Shown in pieces: positions 53,712-64,000 of a stretch of DNA of 64,000 nucleotides. This stretch comes from Ligula intestinalis. Its lineage: Eukaryota; Platyhelminthes; Cestoda; Diphyllobothriidea; Diphyllobothriidae. The notes under the pieces were generated by a model, which was given only the letters and a program-made list of their open reading frames with translations, was not told where the DNA came from and searched no databases. The stretch covers positions 43,337,111-43,401,110 of the forward strand of contig JAYGXS010000001.1 of the NCBI GenBank assembly GCA_036362985.1, given 5' to 3'. The position numbers and the translations under genes are program-made. The first letter of the stretch is position 1; each line of letters begins with the position of its first letter.

Positions 53712-54042
53712 GGACTACGAACCGAACGAAACGTGGACCTGAGTGTACAAGCGAAGGAGAGAATTCTCAGAGAAAAGGAAATGCTAAAAATAAAAGATAG
53801 ACAAACAGTCCAGACCAAGGAGTCTTTGTTGTGGTCCAAACATAGTATAAGCAAGGTTTGGCTACCAGACGAAACGATCATTGAATATAGTCTGCAAAAA
53901 TGGACAACCCCTGTTCAGAAAACTGAACGAACCTAGAAATTAAAGTGGTCAAATTACACCAGATATTACAGCCTTCTACGAACATCACAGATTCCGACGA
54001 AGACGATATCAAATATTTAGAAAATAAACTAACTTGGGTAAG
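53712..54042 (+). CDS. Candidate plus-strand exon pair, nucleolar NOM1-like N terminus (tentative)
   Basis: Exon one, ending at AGCAAG|GTTTGG (53855), encodes VQAKERILREKEMLKIKDRQ and ESLLWSKHSISK. Exon two (about 53974-54042) has a good acceptor (ATATTACAG) and donor (TGG|GTAAGG) in the same phase, and encodes ITDSDEDDIKYLENKLTW. The acidic DxDEDDIKYLE-type motif recalls the start of NOM1/SGD1 proteins, but the match is short. Further exons were not found; it may be a gene fragment. Confidence 0.25.
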
Positions 54043-54231
54043 GAATACTCGTGACAAAAGAGTGCCTTCGACGAAATTCGTGTTGTACTTTTTTCTTTCA
54101 GAAATTCCATTCTCCATTTTGATAAAACGCTCCACAATTTTACACGCGATGTAACATACAATGACAAGAAGATACTTTCTGCAGTTTGTGGTTTTGTCTG
54201 CAGTATGTGTAGTCGTACTGTTGTGGTGCAT

Positions 54232-56739
54232 CCGGTAGGCTACCCGTCTTTCTTCTGCCTACAGTTTCTCCCTTTACTTTATTTATCCATTGCTGCAGGT
54301 CTCTCCAGGGTTTAGTTCTTGTTTGATATCGGTTTAAACCCCAAAATAAATAAGCTGTGATTTGAGGGCTTTCAGATATCCAGGTGTATAAGATTATTCA
54401 ATTTTACACACAGTCTTCGGTCATTCCAGAGTAGGAGACTTATTTCGATTCAAAAGGGGTGTCTGTTGGTAGTAAGGACTCCTACCGATCATACGGCAAC
54501 AAAAGGGGGAGTTGCCTGAATATTAATTCGGGGTGGGACTAGCGGATTTTATGCAGAGTTAGGTGGACAGTAAACACAAAAATATCTGAACACACGTCTG
54601 CGATCTTGGCCATTCACTTGTCCAACGCATATAGCGTGATGCCTGAATAGTATGGAGAGCAAACAGTGTGCGAACCCACTTGCTGCCCGATCCCAAAGAC
54701 AGGGAATGATACGAACGCCACATTTATCGCTCAGGCAATATAATTTCAAAGTAGTATAATTGATATTTTGCATGCCGATTATAATATCGATGTCTAAATG
54801 CAGTGAAAATTAGAACACTTTTGATAAGAAGTTTTATTTAACACTGGAATCATGATTTTATTGGTCTGAGCATTTAGGGCTCCTGCAGGAGTCCATCGTC
54901 ATAGATGGGAAAACAGCAACAAATGGGGTGGCTAGTTCTGGCGTGTGTACAAAACAACTAAAAGTTGAGCGTGTATAAAATCAATAATTGCGTGGGTTGG
55001 CCGCCGACTCACCACTGCGGGCTATGTCAGTCTGTGCTAGTGGGTTATATCCGCGTTTTGCATGTCATTAGAAGAATTATTTTACAAACATTTTCCATGA
55101 AGGGTTACTCTCCCAAAACGTTGAAGTGGAACACGATCCTGCGTTGGACAACCTGCAGCTATATGTATTTCACCATTCTAGAGGCTTAAGTTGCATTATT
55201 GAATTGGATTTTCAACTATCCATTGTCCGAAGCAACCACTGCCTTCCTTTTTGGGAGTTTAGTCATTTGTCTATACTCAAAAATCAAAATACCAAAATCG
55301 AAATTTATGGGAAGGGAATTCTTCGGGAATTAAAAGCTGCTTAAGGGGATAAAATGGAACGTTAAGCGGGTGCCTGATGTGAGTCTTCGGTTGAGTAGTG
55401 ATGCTCGACAATATCGATAAGAGGAACTAATAGTTCGATTTCTTCATTTAAATTAAACGCGAGGAACGGCCGCCGATGAGAAATTCTGTATTTTAATTAT
55501 CGTATTGAACAATAAAATTAGGTATTTTTTCCGTATCTGACGCAGTAAGGGGAGCACTGAAATCACTAAGACGTAGTATATCACTTCATCCCGACGGCAA
55601 GGGTTTGCATGAAATTGTGGACCAGGCGGCCACCCCTTCATCCGAGATAGTCGAAGCCCAGACTGAGACTGGGATTCTGCCTACTGATGGGAAGAAAGCC
55701 AACACATGCCTCATATATAAATGAGCAGGGGAGCCTCGCCAAGTAGGTTCAGACCCATAAGTTTAAAAGGCATCTGTGCTTAAGTGGAATTCAACTTCAA
55801 ATATTGGAGCTTACAATATTTTAATGCGCAAGAGGTCAAACATACAAGCTCAGTGAGAAGTCCCTGTAGGAAGCACGCACTTTATTGATATTGAGCGAGA
55901 AAATATAGCGTAGCAAAATTTCCGAGAAGAGGGGCACCAGTAAAACCGCAGCTCACGCCTTGTCCATAACGGGAAGTTAAGGAAATTGCCAAATCAGGGC
56001 TCGTCCTCAGCATCTATTTCACCGATTGGCTCCTCGGTCTCTACAAGGACAGTCATATAAGGGAGGGTGAATGCAGGACTGGAATGTTGAATAGTAATTT
56101 ATATTAAAATGCATCGTGAAGAAAACAATTTGCATAATATGCATCATGGTAGGTTACGAGGGGATCAGTCCAGCCTTATTAACCTTCTCACACCCATGAA
56201 AAGATGGATGAAGTTTTACAGGCCTGTTGAGATTAGAGTAACTTTGAACATTATTTAAACATCATTTCGCGCGCGCTTCGAAATTGGCCTCCATTTCCGA
56301 CCTCAAAGGGATTGAAAATTTCTTCTAGATCAGGGCTATTAGAAAACTATACAGCCTGTCAGGATTAAAGATTAACCTTGACCGACAAATACCAAACCCT
56401 TTAGAAATCTACAACCGGACTGGGCTGACTCCTGCCAAATTTTGACTTCATCGAACTTAATCCTTCGCCGTTCTACTGCTTCTACGCCCAGAAAGCCTAT
56501 TCTATCGCCCAACAATACAGGTAGAACAACTGCAAAGGCTGAGTCGTTCTTGATAACATATATATTCTTTGTACTTTTGTGTCAAAGCTATCGTCTTAAT
56601 TAGGATTTTGGGGAATTTTCTCAAGTATCATTCCACTTCTATCGGTTCTAGTGCAGACTTTTAGCTAAATGCCTTCACATAAAGTCACTTAATACACGGA
56701 ACTTGTAAGCTTGTGTAATACAGCCCTGCAAAAGGGAAA
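54232..56739. other. Non-coding stretch
   Basis: AT-rich, with small frames on both strands and no recognisable motif or repeat structure. Confidence 0.4.
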
Positions 56740-57246
56740 ATGTTCATTAGTGCGCGTATTCGAACTCCAGACGTCATCACAGTAAGGAAAGTAGTCAGCC
56801 CACCATACGGATTCGAACCCCGGACCCCTCCCGTAGAAGTCGAGCGCCTACCCCATTGTGCTACCGAAGCACGCAGTAACAGTTATCAAATTTCATTAGC
56901 AACTACACAAGAGCGGTCTAGAATTCTTTTGAAAAGTCCTCCTGCCCAACGGACGAAAAGTTATAAAAGTTTAAGGGATAAAATTTATAAAAAGCGGGCT
57001 TGCATAGCATATTTTAAACTTCTTAACAAATTTACGAACCTCGTGAAGGTGGTAAATTGTCTAAAAGTGGAGATAGATGAGATAAAAAAATTTCCTCGAT
57101 TTCTCCCTCAAGAGGAGAAATTGGCGATGCCTGAACTTGAGGGAGGTAACCTAACGAACGGAGAAGTAGCATCCTTCGCTGAAGCGCCTACGCAGAAAAA
57201 TGATCGGGCAGCCAGGGTGCTTGACGGAACCGATAGTCTGTCATAG
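56740..57246 (+). mobile_element. ORF1 upstream segment of a CR1-like element, with embedded antisense tRNA-like module
   Basis: A 168-codon frame. Residues about 22-45 (YGFEPRTPPVEVERLPHCAT) are the in-frame translation of an antisense tRNA-like sequence. The rest, SPPAQRTKSYKSLRDKIYKK, FKLLNKFTNLVKVVNCLKVE and IDEIKKFPRFLP, matches the frame at 63.8-64.0 kb nearly residue for residue, so both belong to one element family. LNKF...VEIDEIKK is likely coiled coil, as in many ORF1 proteins. It ends in TAG at 57244-57246 shortly before the next ORF1 part. Confidence 0.65.
56801..56875 (-). repeat. tRNA-like sequence inside retrotransposon ORF1 (copy 1)
   Basis: The minus strand has an A-box TAGCACAATGGG, B-box GGTTCGAATCC and the 44-nt spacing of a tRNA. 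The expected anticodon loop reads CTTCTAC, compatible with a UCU (Arg) ancestor. The acceptor stem does not close. It is homologous to 63693-63770. Confidence 0.6.
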
Positions 57247-57281
57247 ACAGAGAAAACGGTCAACAGGCTTCACAGAGAACG

Positions 57282-57840
57282 ATGGAGCGCTCTCGGACTC
57301 CCAAAAACGACAAATTAAGCCACATGACTAGCATAAGTGGGCCGAGCTTAAGCACGATTCAAACAAAAACAGCACCTTCGAAGGCTGAACTGGACATGAG
57401 GGCTTCAGTAAGCGCGGAACCGGGCAGTGCATCTGTCCTAACACAACAAGGCACAGATGGGAAACTAAAATATTCGCTCATAAACCGGAAGTGCACTATC
57501 GTGATAAAGGGTGTTCCCGCGTCCACAGTAGCCACTCCAAAGGAAAGGTGGACACATGATATGAATCATATTAATGATAACATCGAAAACGTCCTGCCGG
57601 ATGGGGAGCTCATTACAATGCAGAAAACATTCCGCCTTGGCAAAGCAGAGCCAAGTCGTTATTTAAGCTTATCCCCAAGACCCCTTAAAGTAATCTTGCA
57701 GAACGACGCTCAGGCAGCCCTCCTACTAGGGCGAAGAATGGCGCTAAGGAACTCGCACAAAACAATATTTTTTCAGCCGGACTACGACTCCAGAGAAAGA
57801 ATGAAATTCGGGAACTGAGGAGGGACATGAAGGAGAGGAT
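57282..57840 (+). mobile_element. CR1-like ORF1 (nucleic-acid-binding protein)
   Basis: A 178-codon frame. CTIVIKGVPAST, ERWTHDMNHINDNIENVLPD, TFRLGKAEPS, RPLKVILQNDAQAALLLGRR and IFFQPDYDSRERMKF form an RRM-like or esterase-less ORF1 core seen in CR1-type elements of flatworms. A frameshift near 57795 moves the end to ELRRDMKERMD in another frame. RNA chaperone activity is presumed from the family. Confidence 0.6.
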
Positions 57841-58047
57841 GGACAAGGGAAGACTGGACTGAAAATCAAGGAAAGGATTATAATTCAGAGGAAGAAGAAA
57901 TTTTGGTGGGGAACACCCGTCACAATGAAGGCTGGATCTCGCCATCACGGCCAGCAATAAAGGTGACCGAGGCAAGACTGAGTGAAGCCAAGAACATGAA
58001 GATAATGTACACAAATGTATTGAGTCTATTTAACAAATTGGATGAAG

Positions 58048-58279
58048 TTGGTTTGAGAGATTTAGTTAATTTAGTTGAATCACCAATCCCGCATTGGTGG
58101 ATTCCATGTGAGCGGCAAAGTTGGGTGGGTAATATCGATCCAAGTGTGATTAAACTCACGGTGTGAGGCGCGACATTCGTAGCTCAATTGGGTTGAGCGT
58201 TGGCTTGGCTTAAAGGCCTCTCCCCTATGCGGGTTCGAATCCAGCCGAATGCCGCGAGGTTTTACAATCGAGTCAACTG
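58048..58279 (+). mobile_element. SINE-like insertion in the endonuclease domain
   Basis: Splits SLFNKLDE from LDELKLAVDHV. The flanks AATTGGATGAAG (58036-58047) and AACTGGATGAAC (58280-58291) look like an imperfect target-site duplication. The insertion contains a tRNA-like sequence at 58168-58256. Confidence 0.65.
58168..58256 (+). repeat. tRNA-like sequence (SINE head)
   Basis: A-box TAGCTCAATTGGG, B-box GGTTCGAATCC about 52 nt later (long variable-arm spacing) and a 9-bp terminal stem with one mismatch (CGACATTCG / CGAATGCCG). The anticodon stem is poor, so a tRNA-derived SINE or pseudo-tRNA is more likely than a working tRNA. Confidence 0.6.
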
Positions 58280-61200
58280 AACTGGATGAACTCAAACTCG
58301 CCGTGGACCATGTGCAACCTGACCTGATAGCGCTAACTGAAACATGGTTAAATGAGCAGATAGCAGATGCAGAAGTCGGGCTGGAGGGATTTCAGCTTAT
58401 CCGCTTGGACAGAAACGGATGTAAGGATGGGGGAATCGCGATGTTCATACGAGCTGGTATCAACTACATACCAGATAGTTTGCCATCACACAGGAACAAT
58501 TCCTTTGAAATAATTAGTTGTAAATTGAGAGTACTAAACCAACCTGACCTCCATATTGCTCTGGTATATAGACCACCAGGACGAAGGACAGAAGCGGACG
58601 ATGTACGTATCTCTGAGGTAAAAAGATCTGCCGTAGCAAAAATGACTAATAATTCGAGATTTTAACCCTCCAGACATTGATTGGGGCTTAATGCACAGCT
58701 CGCGATCAGAGAACTCATTCGAACAAAAACTACTTCATTTGGTAAATGACGAATTTCTTACCCAGCATGTCACAATGAACACGCAGTTTCGAGTTGGCCA
58801 ACGGTCTAGCTGTCTGGATCTCGTCATTAGTAGAGATGAAAACTGTATCCGTGGATTGAATACTCAGACCCCTTGTGGTCGAAGTGATCATTGTGCTCTT
58901 GTCTGGGAGTACAGCCATTTCTTGGTACCCATCGCTCGTGCAATAAGCGACAGAAATGTATGGAAAGGAGATTACAATAAAATGAAAGGACAACTAAACG
59001 CGACTGACTGGAGCCCTGCATACGTACCCAACCCGAACGACGCCTGGTGCTTCTTTAGGAACTTAACTCAGCAACTAGTAGAGGGCTTTTGCCCACTTAA
59101 GAAAAGCGTGCGCATCTCCCGGCTGGAATGAAATACAACGATCATAAAAATGAACTTCAAGAAAAAAAGAAGACCATGGAACACATATGCTCGATATCAA
59201 CAACCCGAATACTTCTCACAATTTAAGAAACAGCGAAATATATGTCGAAGACTGCTTCAAAAAGAACGAATGGCCTTTGAGACAAAACAAGTCAAGGGAA
59301 TAGCTAACAACCCAAAAAAGATTCTTTTCTTACGTGAATAAGGCAAAATGAAATTGAGATCCCATTCCTTGTCTAAAAGATAGGCAAGAAAACAAGTTTA
59401 CGGATAACTCAGATAAAGTGAACCTCTTGTCCAATTTCTTTCTGTCTGTGTATACCGAGGGACCGCCTTTTAGTGAGAATGTACAGTGATATGTGGTTCC
59501 AGCAGCGCATAAAATTAGCGCGGTATTGTTCGCAAAGGACACAGAAAAAAAAGCCCTGAGACAACTACAGTCCACTAAATCGCCTGGTCCAGATGTATTA
59601 TCAGCGAAACTTCTGAATGAGTTCGCAGAACAACTAGCCTCCCCACTTTCCAAGATCTTTGAAAGTTCGATGGAAAAGGGGGCTCTGCCTACTGATTGGA
59701 AGCTGGCCAACATAACACCTATTTATAAAGGAAGAGAGAGAACGCCTTCTAATAGCTTTAGACCAGTAAGTCTCGCAAGCATTTGTTGCAAACTAATGGA
59801 GAAACTGATCAAAATTGATCGAATTAGACATATTGAAGAGAACAACTTGCTAAGGGAAGCGCAACACGGATTCCGAAGTGGCCGCTCTTGCCTCACAAAC
59901 ATGCTTTCATCCATGGAAAGCTGGACAAAATCTTTGGAAATGGGTTCGTCGGTCGATGCGATCTACACTGACTTCAGCAAGGCATTCCACAAGGTTCCAC
60001 AAAGACGACTAATATCAAAGATGCATCAAATGGGTGTGACTGGAAACCTACTCAAATAGTAAGCCGACTTCCTAACGGGCAGGCGTCAGCGTGTTGGTAT
60101 TGGAGACACCAAAACACCAATGGAAAACCATTTCCAGTGGGGCTCCGCAGGGAAGCGTTCTGAGCCCCATTCTATTTCTGGTATATGTGAACTACTGCCT
60201 TGACTGCCTCACATGTGAGAAAGTCATGTAAGGAGACGATCTAAAGATTCAGAAGTCGATTGAAAGCTCAAAGGATGGACAGACCTTACAAAATGACTTG
60301 GGTCGCTTGCAGAAGAGATGTGAAAAGTGGCTACTGCTGCTCAACTTCAACAAACGCCAAGTTATCCGCTTACGGTCTAGTCGCAGCAAGGTGATACCAT
60401 TCGAGTTTGACTACTCGATCGGAGGTGACCAACTCGGGCTAGTGAACGAACTTCGGGATCTAGGTTTATGCATGACGCCCAACCTCAAACCGTCAACGCT
60501 TTGTGCTTAAACCGCAAAGAAGGCTATGGGCATCGTCGGAGCGTTCAGAAGTTCCTTCATTTATTTGGATGACAAGCTTTTTGGACGAGTCTTCGGAAAA
60601 TTTGGTTGGCCGATTTTAAAGTATTGCGTCCAGGCGTTGCGCCCCTGGATGAAGAAAGATTACGCAATTCTGGAGAAAGTCCAAAGAAGGGTGACCAAGC
60701 TAGTCAGCAGCTTAAGAGGTCTCCCATATGAAGGTCGTCTAGATAGGCTCAATCTATTCCCTATCTATTATAGACAATACAGAGGAGATATGATCATGGT
60801 GTTTAAACTCGTCAGGGCAGTAGACTGTGCTCTTCAGCTGGCTAACTTTGAATTCGCACAAAATATACATCTACGCGGTCATTCGTTCAAACTGAAAAAA
60901 CACCATGCCAAACTTGAATTGCGGGCCAACCTCTTTTCCCACCGGGTCATTGAAGGTTGGAATAAACTTTCATCCTCAGTTGTTCATGCTGAAATCGTCG
61001 AGGAATTTCAAAGAAGGCTTCATTTTACTTAACTTGCTGGTCATACATTTGGTAGACAACAAATATTCACATAATGTATATGTGGCTTTGAACGACATAC
61101 ATTATCTGACAGCATTTATCTGTAACAAGGGGTTTCAAAGGCTTAGCCTATTTCCCTTATATATACTGAATTATAACATATCCCGCACGAAAGACTGCTT

Positions 61201-61539
61201 AACGACCCTCTTGGTGTTAAATTTTTCCAAGATCAACCCGTCTTAAATATGAAAAAACAGAATCTTGATGCTTTGGACACTGTTAATAATTTCATGTCTC
61301 AATATGGATGTTTGCTTACGGTTCTCAGTACCATCTTTGATGGAAATGTCTCTTCGCTCACTTCTCAGCAATGTGAGAAATTAGAGCCTTTCATCAATTT
61401 GGTGTGTACTGAGACCTGAAACCGGCAATAAAGAAGTTATAATTTCCTTTTAAGAATGTCCCAAAAAGTAAAATTCCACTAGACGTCGCCTGTCAATTCT
61501 TTTACTCGTGTGGCTTTAACTTTAAGGTCACAGAAGCCA

Positions 61540-62606
61540 AAAGATTGTCCTCTTGAAGCAAAAATCTGCCGATTTCGGTCAAACTTTTTTCGGCGATAGA
61601 AGTTGAGAACCTCTTCTCTCAGCATGAGCATTCAGCTCAATACCTGAAAAAACATAAGCTTTTTATATGTAGGGATAAAACCCCCACGGAACGTAGGATT
61701 TCGCCTGCATCTGCAAAAACTAAGCCCAGTCCTACCCCTTCTATTCCAAATGTGGTATCTGAGGTCGACGCAATTTCACGTCCTTCTGGATCAGTGACAA
61801 CGTTACGTTCACCTGAAACCTCACTCACAATCCTTACTCCTGAGGCCGACGCAAGTTCACGTCCCTCCGGATCAGAGACAACGATAATTTCACCCGAAAC
61901 CTTACCCCTAATCCTTTCTCCTGGCTCGAGCGAAATTCGTTCGCCTTCCGAGCGAACCTCACCTGCTAGAGAGGCTAAACCTAACATACCTAAACGTGCC
62001 CCCCGTAAATCGAAGCCAATTGCAAAAATCAGTAATTTACCTAATTATAGGAACCATACTAACATTTCAGCATCTACACTAAATGTAAACACTCACGTTT
62101 TTACTTTTCCAATCTCCAAAATGGCCCACAATCCACAATTAATTCACTCTAATTATACTGTGAATAGCTTCTCACAACCTTCTATGCCATTTTCAAATGC
62201 CTGTCCTCCGACAAATTATGCTGACACTTCAGCATCTATAGCAGATGTATATACTCACGTTAGTTATTTTCCAAACCCGCAAATTGCCCAAAATCAACAC
62301 ATAATTAAATCTACTTATTAGGATCATAGTCTTCTATACCCATTTAGGTCATTTTCAAACGTGCGTTTTCCGAAAAATTATGCTAACTCTTATCATAATC
62401 CTATTTTACTACCGCCTCTTACTTTTCTTACTCCACAAAACGGGCATCCCTTCCTCAATTTTCAAGCAAATCTACCACCATACAATAATCCTAATATATT
62501 TGACAATTATATTTCACCTAATTGTAGACCACATCAATCTTGCTTTCCGCCTTTTGTTTCTCCCATGCCACTTACCTTTCCGCCACCAAGTTTTCCTTTT
62601 TTATAA
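61540..62606 (+). mobile_element. ORF1 of a third CR1-like element, Ser/Pro/Thr-rich with internal repeats
   Basis: The main frame (to 62321) reads QHEHSAQYLKKHK, PTERRISPASAKTKPSP, then two copies of a ~31-residue unit (EVDAISRPSGSVTT... and EADASSRPSGSETT...), a basic KRAPRKSKPI patch and two copies of a ~53-residue unit (NVNTHVF...NYAD and VYTHVS...NYAN). It continues in the next frame to PPPSFPFL (62606). Its position directly before an endonuclease start (62.6 kb) supports the ORF1 call; there is no recognised domain. Confidence 0.45.
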
Positions 62607-62609
62607 ATA

Positions 62610-63010
62610 CTGATGAACGTAACCTGCATCTCAGGGATACGCTCAGTATAGTTTCTCTGAATGCGAGATCAGTTGTAAATAAAATGACAGAGCTCAGAAC
62701 AGTAGCTTTTGAGCTTGATCCAGATATTATTTGTATCACTGAATCTCGGGCTCACTCTTATCTCTGACTCAACGCTCGCTGTAGATAATTTAGTTTGTAC
62801 CGACGAGACCGCATTGAAAAACGTGGCGGTGGATGCCTTCTCTATATCAAATCAAGTTTTGCACATTTCCCGTTTGCGCGCGCTTCAAATTGCGGTTTCA
62901 ATTTCTCGTCCTTCGTGGGGAATATTATTTTCGGGATTTCGGTTCACCTAGCCCTCTGGCGGACTTTCGTTGTTAGCTATTGGATTCACTTTCGCAATAC
63001 CTCCACCCTC
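62610..63010 (+). mobile_element. CR1-like endonuclease, N-terminal fragment
   Basis: NERNLHLRDTLSIVSLNARS, VVNKMTELRTVAFELDPDII and CITES, then after a frameshift LVYRRD-like MYRRDRIEKRGGGCLLYIKS (62795 on). This is the SLNARSV ... ITES ... RRDR...GGG order of CR1 endonucleases. It breaks off at about 63010; no GDFN block is found. Confidence 0.8.
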
Positions 63011-63240
63011 AGAAGACACGACAGGACATTAGTCAAAACGAGCATCATCTCCGTCACTGCCTTCTGTCAACAATTCTCCCGGATTCCAGCTCTCTACAAA
63101 CGGCTGAGTCGTTTCAATAACCTTTTTCATACAGTTGAACGCTTTATACATATTGCACAGAGCTTTAATATCGTTTATCGTCAGTCTGATCTATTATGGG
63201 AGACAAAAATAAACGTGTAGATCAGCTTGTAAAAGTTGCG

Positions 63241-63313
63241 GCGCGAGAGGGACTCGAACCCAAAACCTGTCGTTCGTCGATATCAGTCGTTACCACTACA
63301 CCACCAGCGTCGA
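63241..63313 (-). repeat. tRNA-like sequence
   Basis: The minus strand has A-box TGGTGTAGTGG and B-box GGTTCGAGTCC at 43-nt spacing, but the anticodon and acceptor stems do not fold well. Pseudo-tRNA or SINE head. Confidence 0.5.
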
Positions 63314-63387
63314 CTGCTGACTATAATTTAATTTGGTTTAAAACCCCTAGTCGAAATTTCGAGGGCAGAAGTCGCAAGATTGATGCG

Positions 63388-64000
63388 ATGAAATCACCCC
63401 CCGCTAAAAGGGCTAAAAGTCTCTCGAGTTCACTAGACTCAATTTACGAACACCAAGTTGAGCGTCTAATCAACTCCTTCACGAAGACACAGGATGACAG
63501 CAATCAAAATCGGTTATTAACAGTCAAAAAGCAATCCACTGTATTATTTGATTCATTAACGGTCTGTTGTGAAAAGATTGCGACAGAAAAAATTGAAACT
63601 ATGTGCTATACAGCTTTGGAAGACGGGAAGGAATGTTCGCCAGCGCCTGCATTCGAAATCCCGACATCATCGCAACAAGGAAAAAAAATCACGGCACCGC
63701 CTGGATTCGAACCCTGGATCCCCCGCGTAGAGGTCGAACGCCTACCTCACTTCGCCATCACAGGATGCTCCGATGGTTTCCAAATTCCCTTACTAACTAC
63801 GGAAGCTCGATCTAGAAATTCTTGGAAATCTCCTCCTGCCAAGCGAACTAAAAGTCGTAAAAGTTTAAGGGATGTAATTCATGAAGATGAAGCCTCCGTA
63901 TCATATTTTACGCTTTTGAACAAATTTACAAACCTTGAGAAGGTAGTTAATAGTCTTAGAGTGGAGATGGAGGAGCTGAAAAATTTTTCTCTATTTCTCC
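63388..64000 (+). mobile_element. CR1-like ORF1, open to the right edge of the window
   Basis: The frame from ATG 63388 has no stop through position 64000 (204 codons). It reads MKSPPAKRAKSLSSSLDSIY, VERLINSFTKTQDDSNQN, ITAPPGFEPWIPRVEVERLP (the antisense tRNA-like module), SPPAKRTKSRKSLRDVI, YFTLLNKFTNLEKVVNSLRV and EMEELKNFSLFL. The first SPPAKRAKS and the later SPPAKRTKS flank the module, as if an N-terminal basic block were duplicated. Homologous to 56740-57246. The C-terminal part is coiled-coil-like. Confidence 0.65.
63693..63770 (-). repeat. tRNA-like sequence inside retrotransposon ORF1 (copy 2)
   Basis: Shares the B-box GGTTCGAATCC, GTAGGCG, CTCTACG and overall spacing with 56801-56875 at about three-quarters identity over 75 nt. 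The A-box has drifted (TGGCGAAGTGAGG). Confidence 0.55.

Larger units (their letters stand above)
57990..61032 (+). mobile_element. CR1-like ORF2: endonuclease and reverse transcriptase, decayed
   Basis: Close relative of the 10.99-kb element. Endonuclease: MYTNVLSLFNKLDE, interrupted by a 230-bp insertion, then LIALTETWLNEQIADAEVGLEGF, LVYRPPGRR, DFNPPDIDWG (frameshift) and SSCLDLVISRD. RT: SPGPDVLSAKLLNEF, TDFSKAFHKVPQRRL, SGAPQGSVLSPILF, then stop-GDDLKI where YADD or FADD is expected. The C terminus, DYAILEKVQRRVTKLV and RQYRGDMIMVFKLV, ends at 61032. Stops and frameshifts occur at about 58663, 59129, 59338, 60057 and 60227. Confidence 0.9.

Noticed and set aside
63241..63313. A functional tRNA gene
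   Set aside because: A- and B-boxes are good, but acceptor, anticodon and T stems do not pair well; treated as pseudo-tRNA or SINE.
1..64000. CRISPR arrays, bacterial operons or prophage
   Set aside because: Spliced genes and animal retroelements throughout; no regularly spaced repeats of the CRISPR kind.

Overview
The window is eukaryotic, intron-rich and dense in retroelements. The best-supported cellular gene is a complete minus-strand DCAF1 (VprBP) homolog. The mix of CR1-like and RTE-like non-LTR elements, a Gypsy element, Penelope-type hammerhead sequences and tRNA-like repeats fits a flatworm (Platyhelminthes). A repeat-rich tapeworm such as a diphyllobothriid is my best guess, and that species-level placement is inference only.

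Layout. 1-480: end of an RTE-type endonuclease (minus), running off the left edge. 0.5-10.6 kb: mostly non-coding, with a hammerhead-type repeat relic at 1.85 kb, a direct repeat pair (5.87 and 7.95 kb) and one unrecognised minus ORF (10.24 kb). 10.99-13.92 kb: a nearly full-length decayed CR1-like element. 14.97-15.30 kb: an RTE-type RT fragment, followed by a foldback element with 79-bp inverted repeats (15.62-15.92 kb) and an assembly gap. 18.65-36.21 kb: DCAF1, 19 coding exons whose splice phases all agree, predicting 1,692 residues: helical N-terminal region, LisH, WD40 propeller with two WDxR motifs, and a very acidic C-terminal tail. Its 2.5-kb intron 7 holds a ~500-bp palindrome whose right arm carries a hammerhead ribozyme with every core residue intact. 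37.27-38.13 kb: further hammerhead-family copies, two of them facing each other across an assembly gap. 38.64-40.48 kb: RTE RT relic split by an insert. 43.14-44.6 kb: decayed minus-strand CR1/Jockey-like RT. 44.75-45.48 kb: 3' end of a minus-strand Gypsy element, fused head to head with a plus-strand Gypsy gag-pol (45.48-49.88 kb) whose reading frame has only one stop but whose integrase has lost its first catalytic Asp. 51.24-52.43 kb: last exons of a minus-strand gene resembling WDR43/UTP5 (U3 snoRNP, rRNA processing). 53.67-54.05 kb: two possible plus-strand exons. 56.74-64.0 kb: a run of CR1-like elements, at least two of which carry an antisense tRNA-like module read in frame inside ORF1.

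Functionally, the host genes are DCAF1, the substrate receptor of the CUL4-DDB1 ubiquitin ligase, and a probable ribosome-biogenesis factor. Everything else recognisable is transposon biology. The most interesting signals are the hammerhead retroelement families (one intact-looking ribozyme inside a host intron) and the tRNA-like module captured in a retrotransposon ORF.
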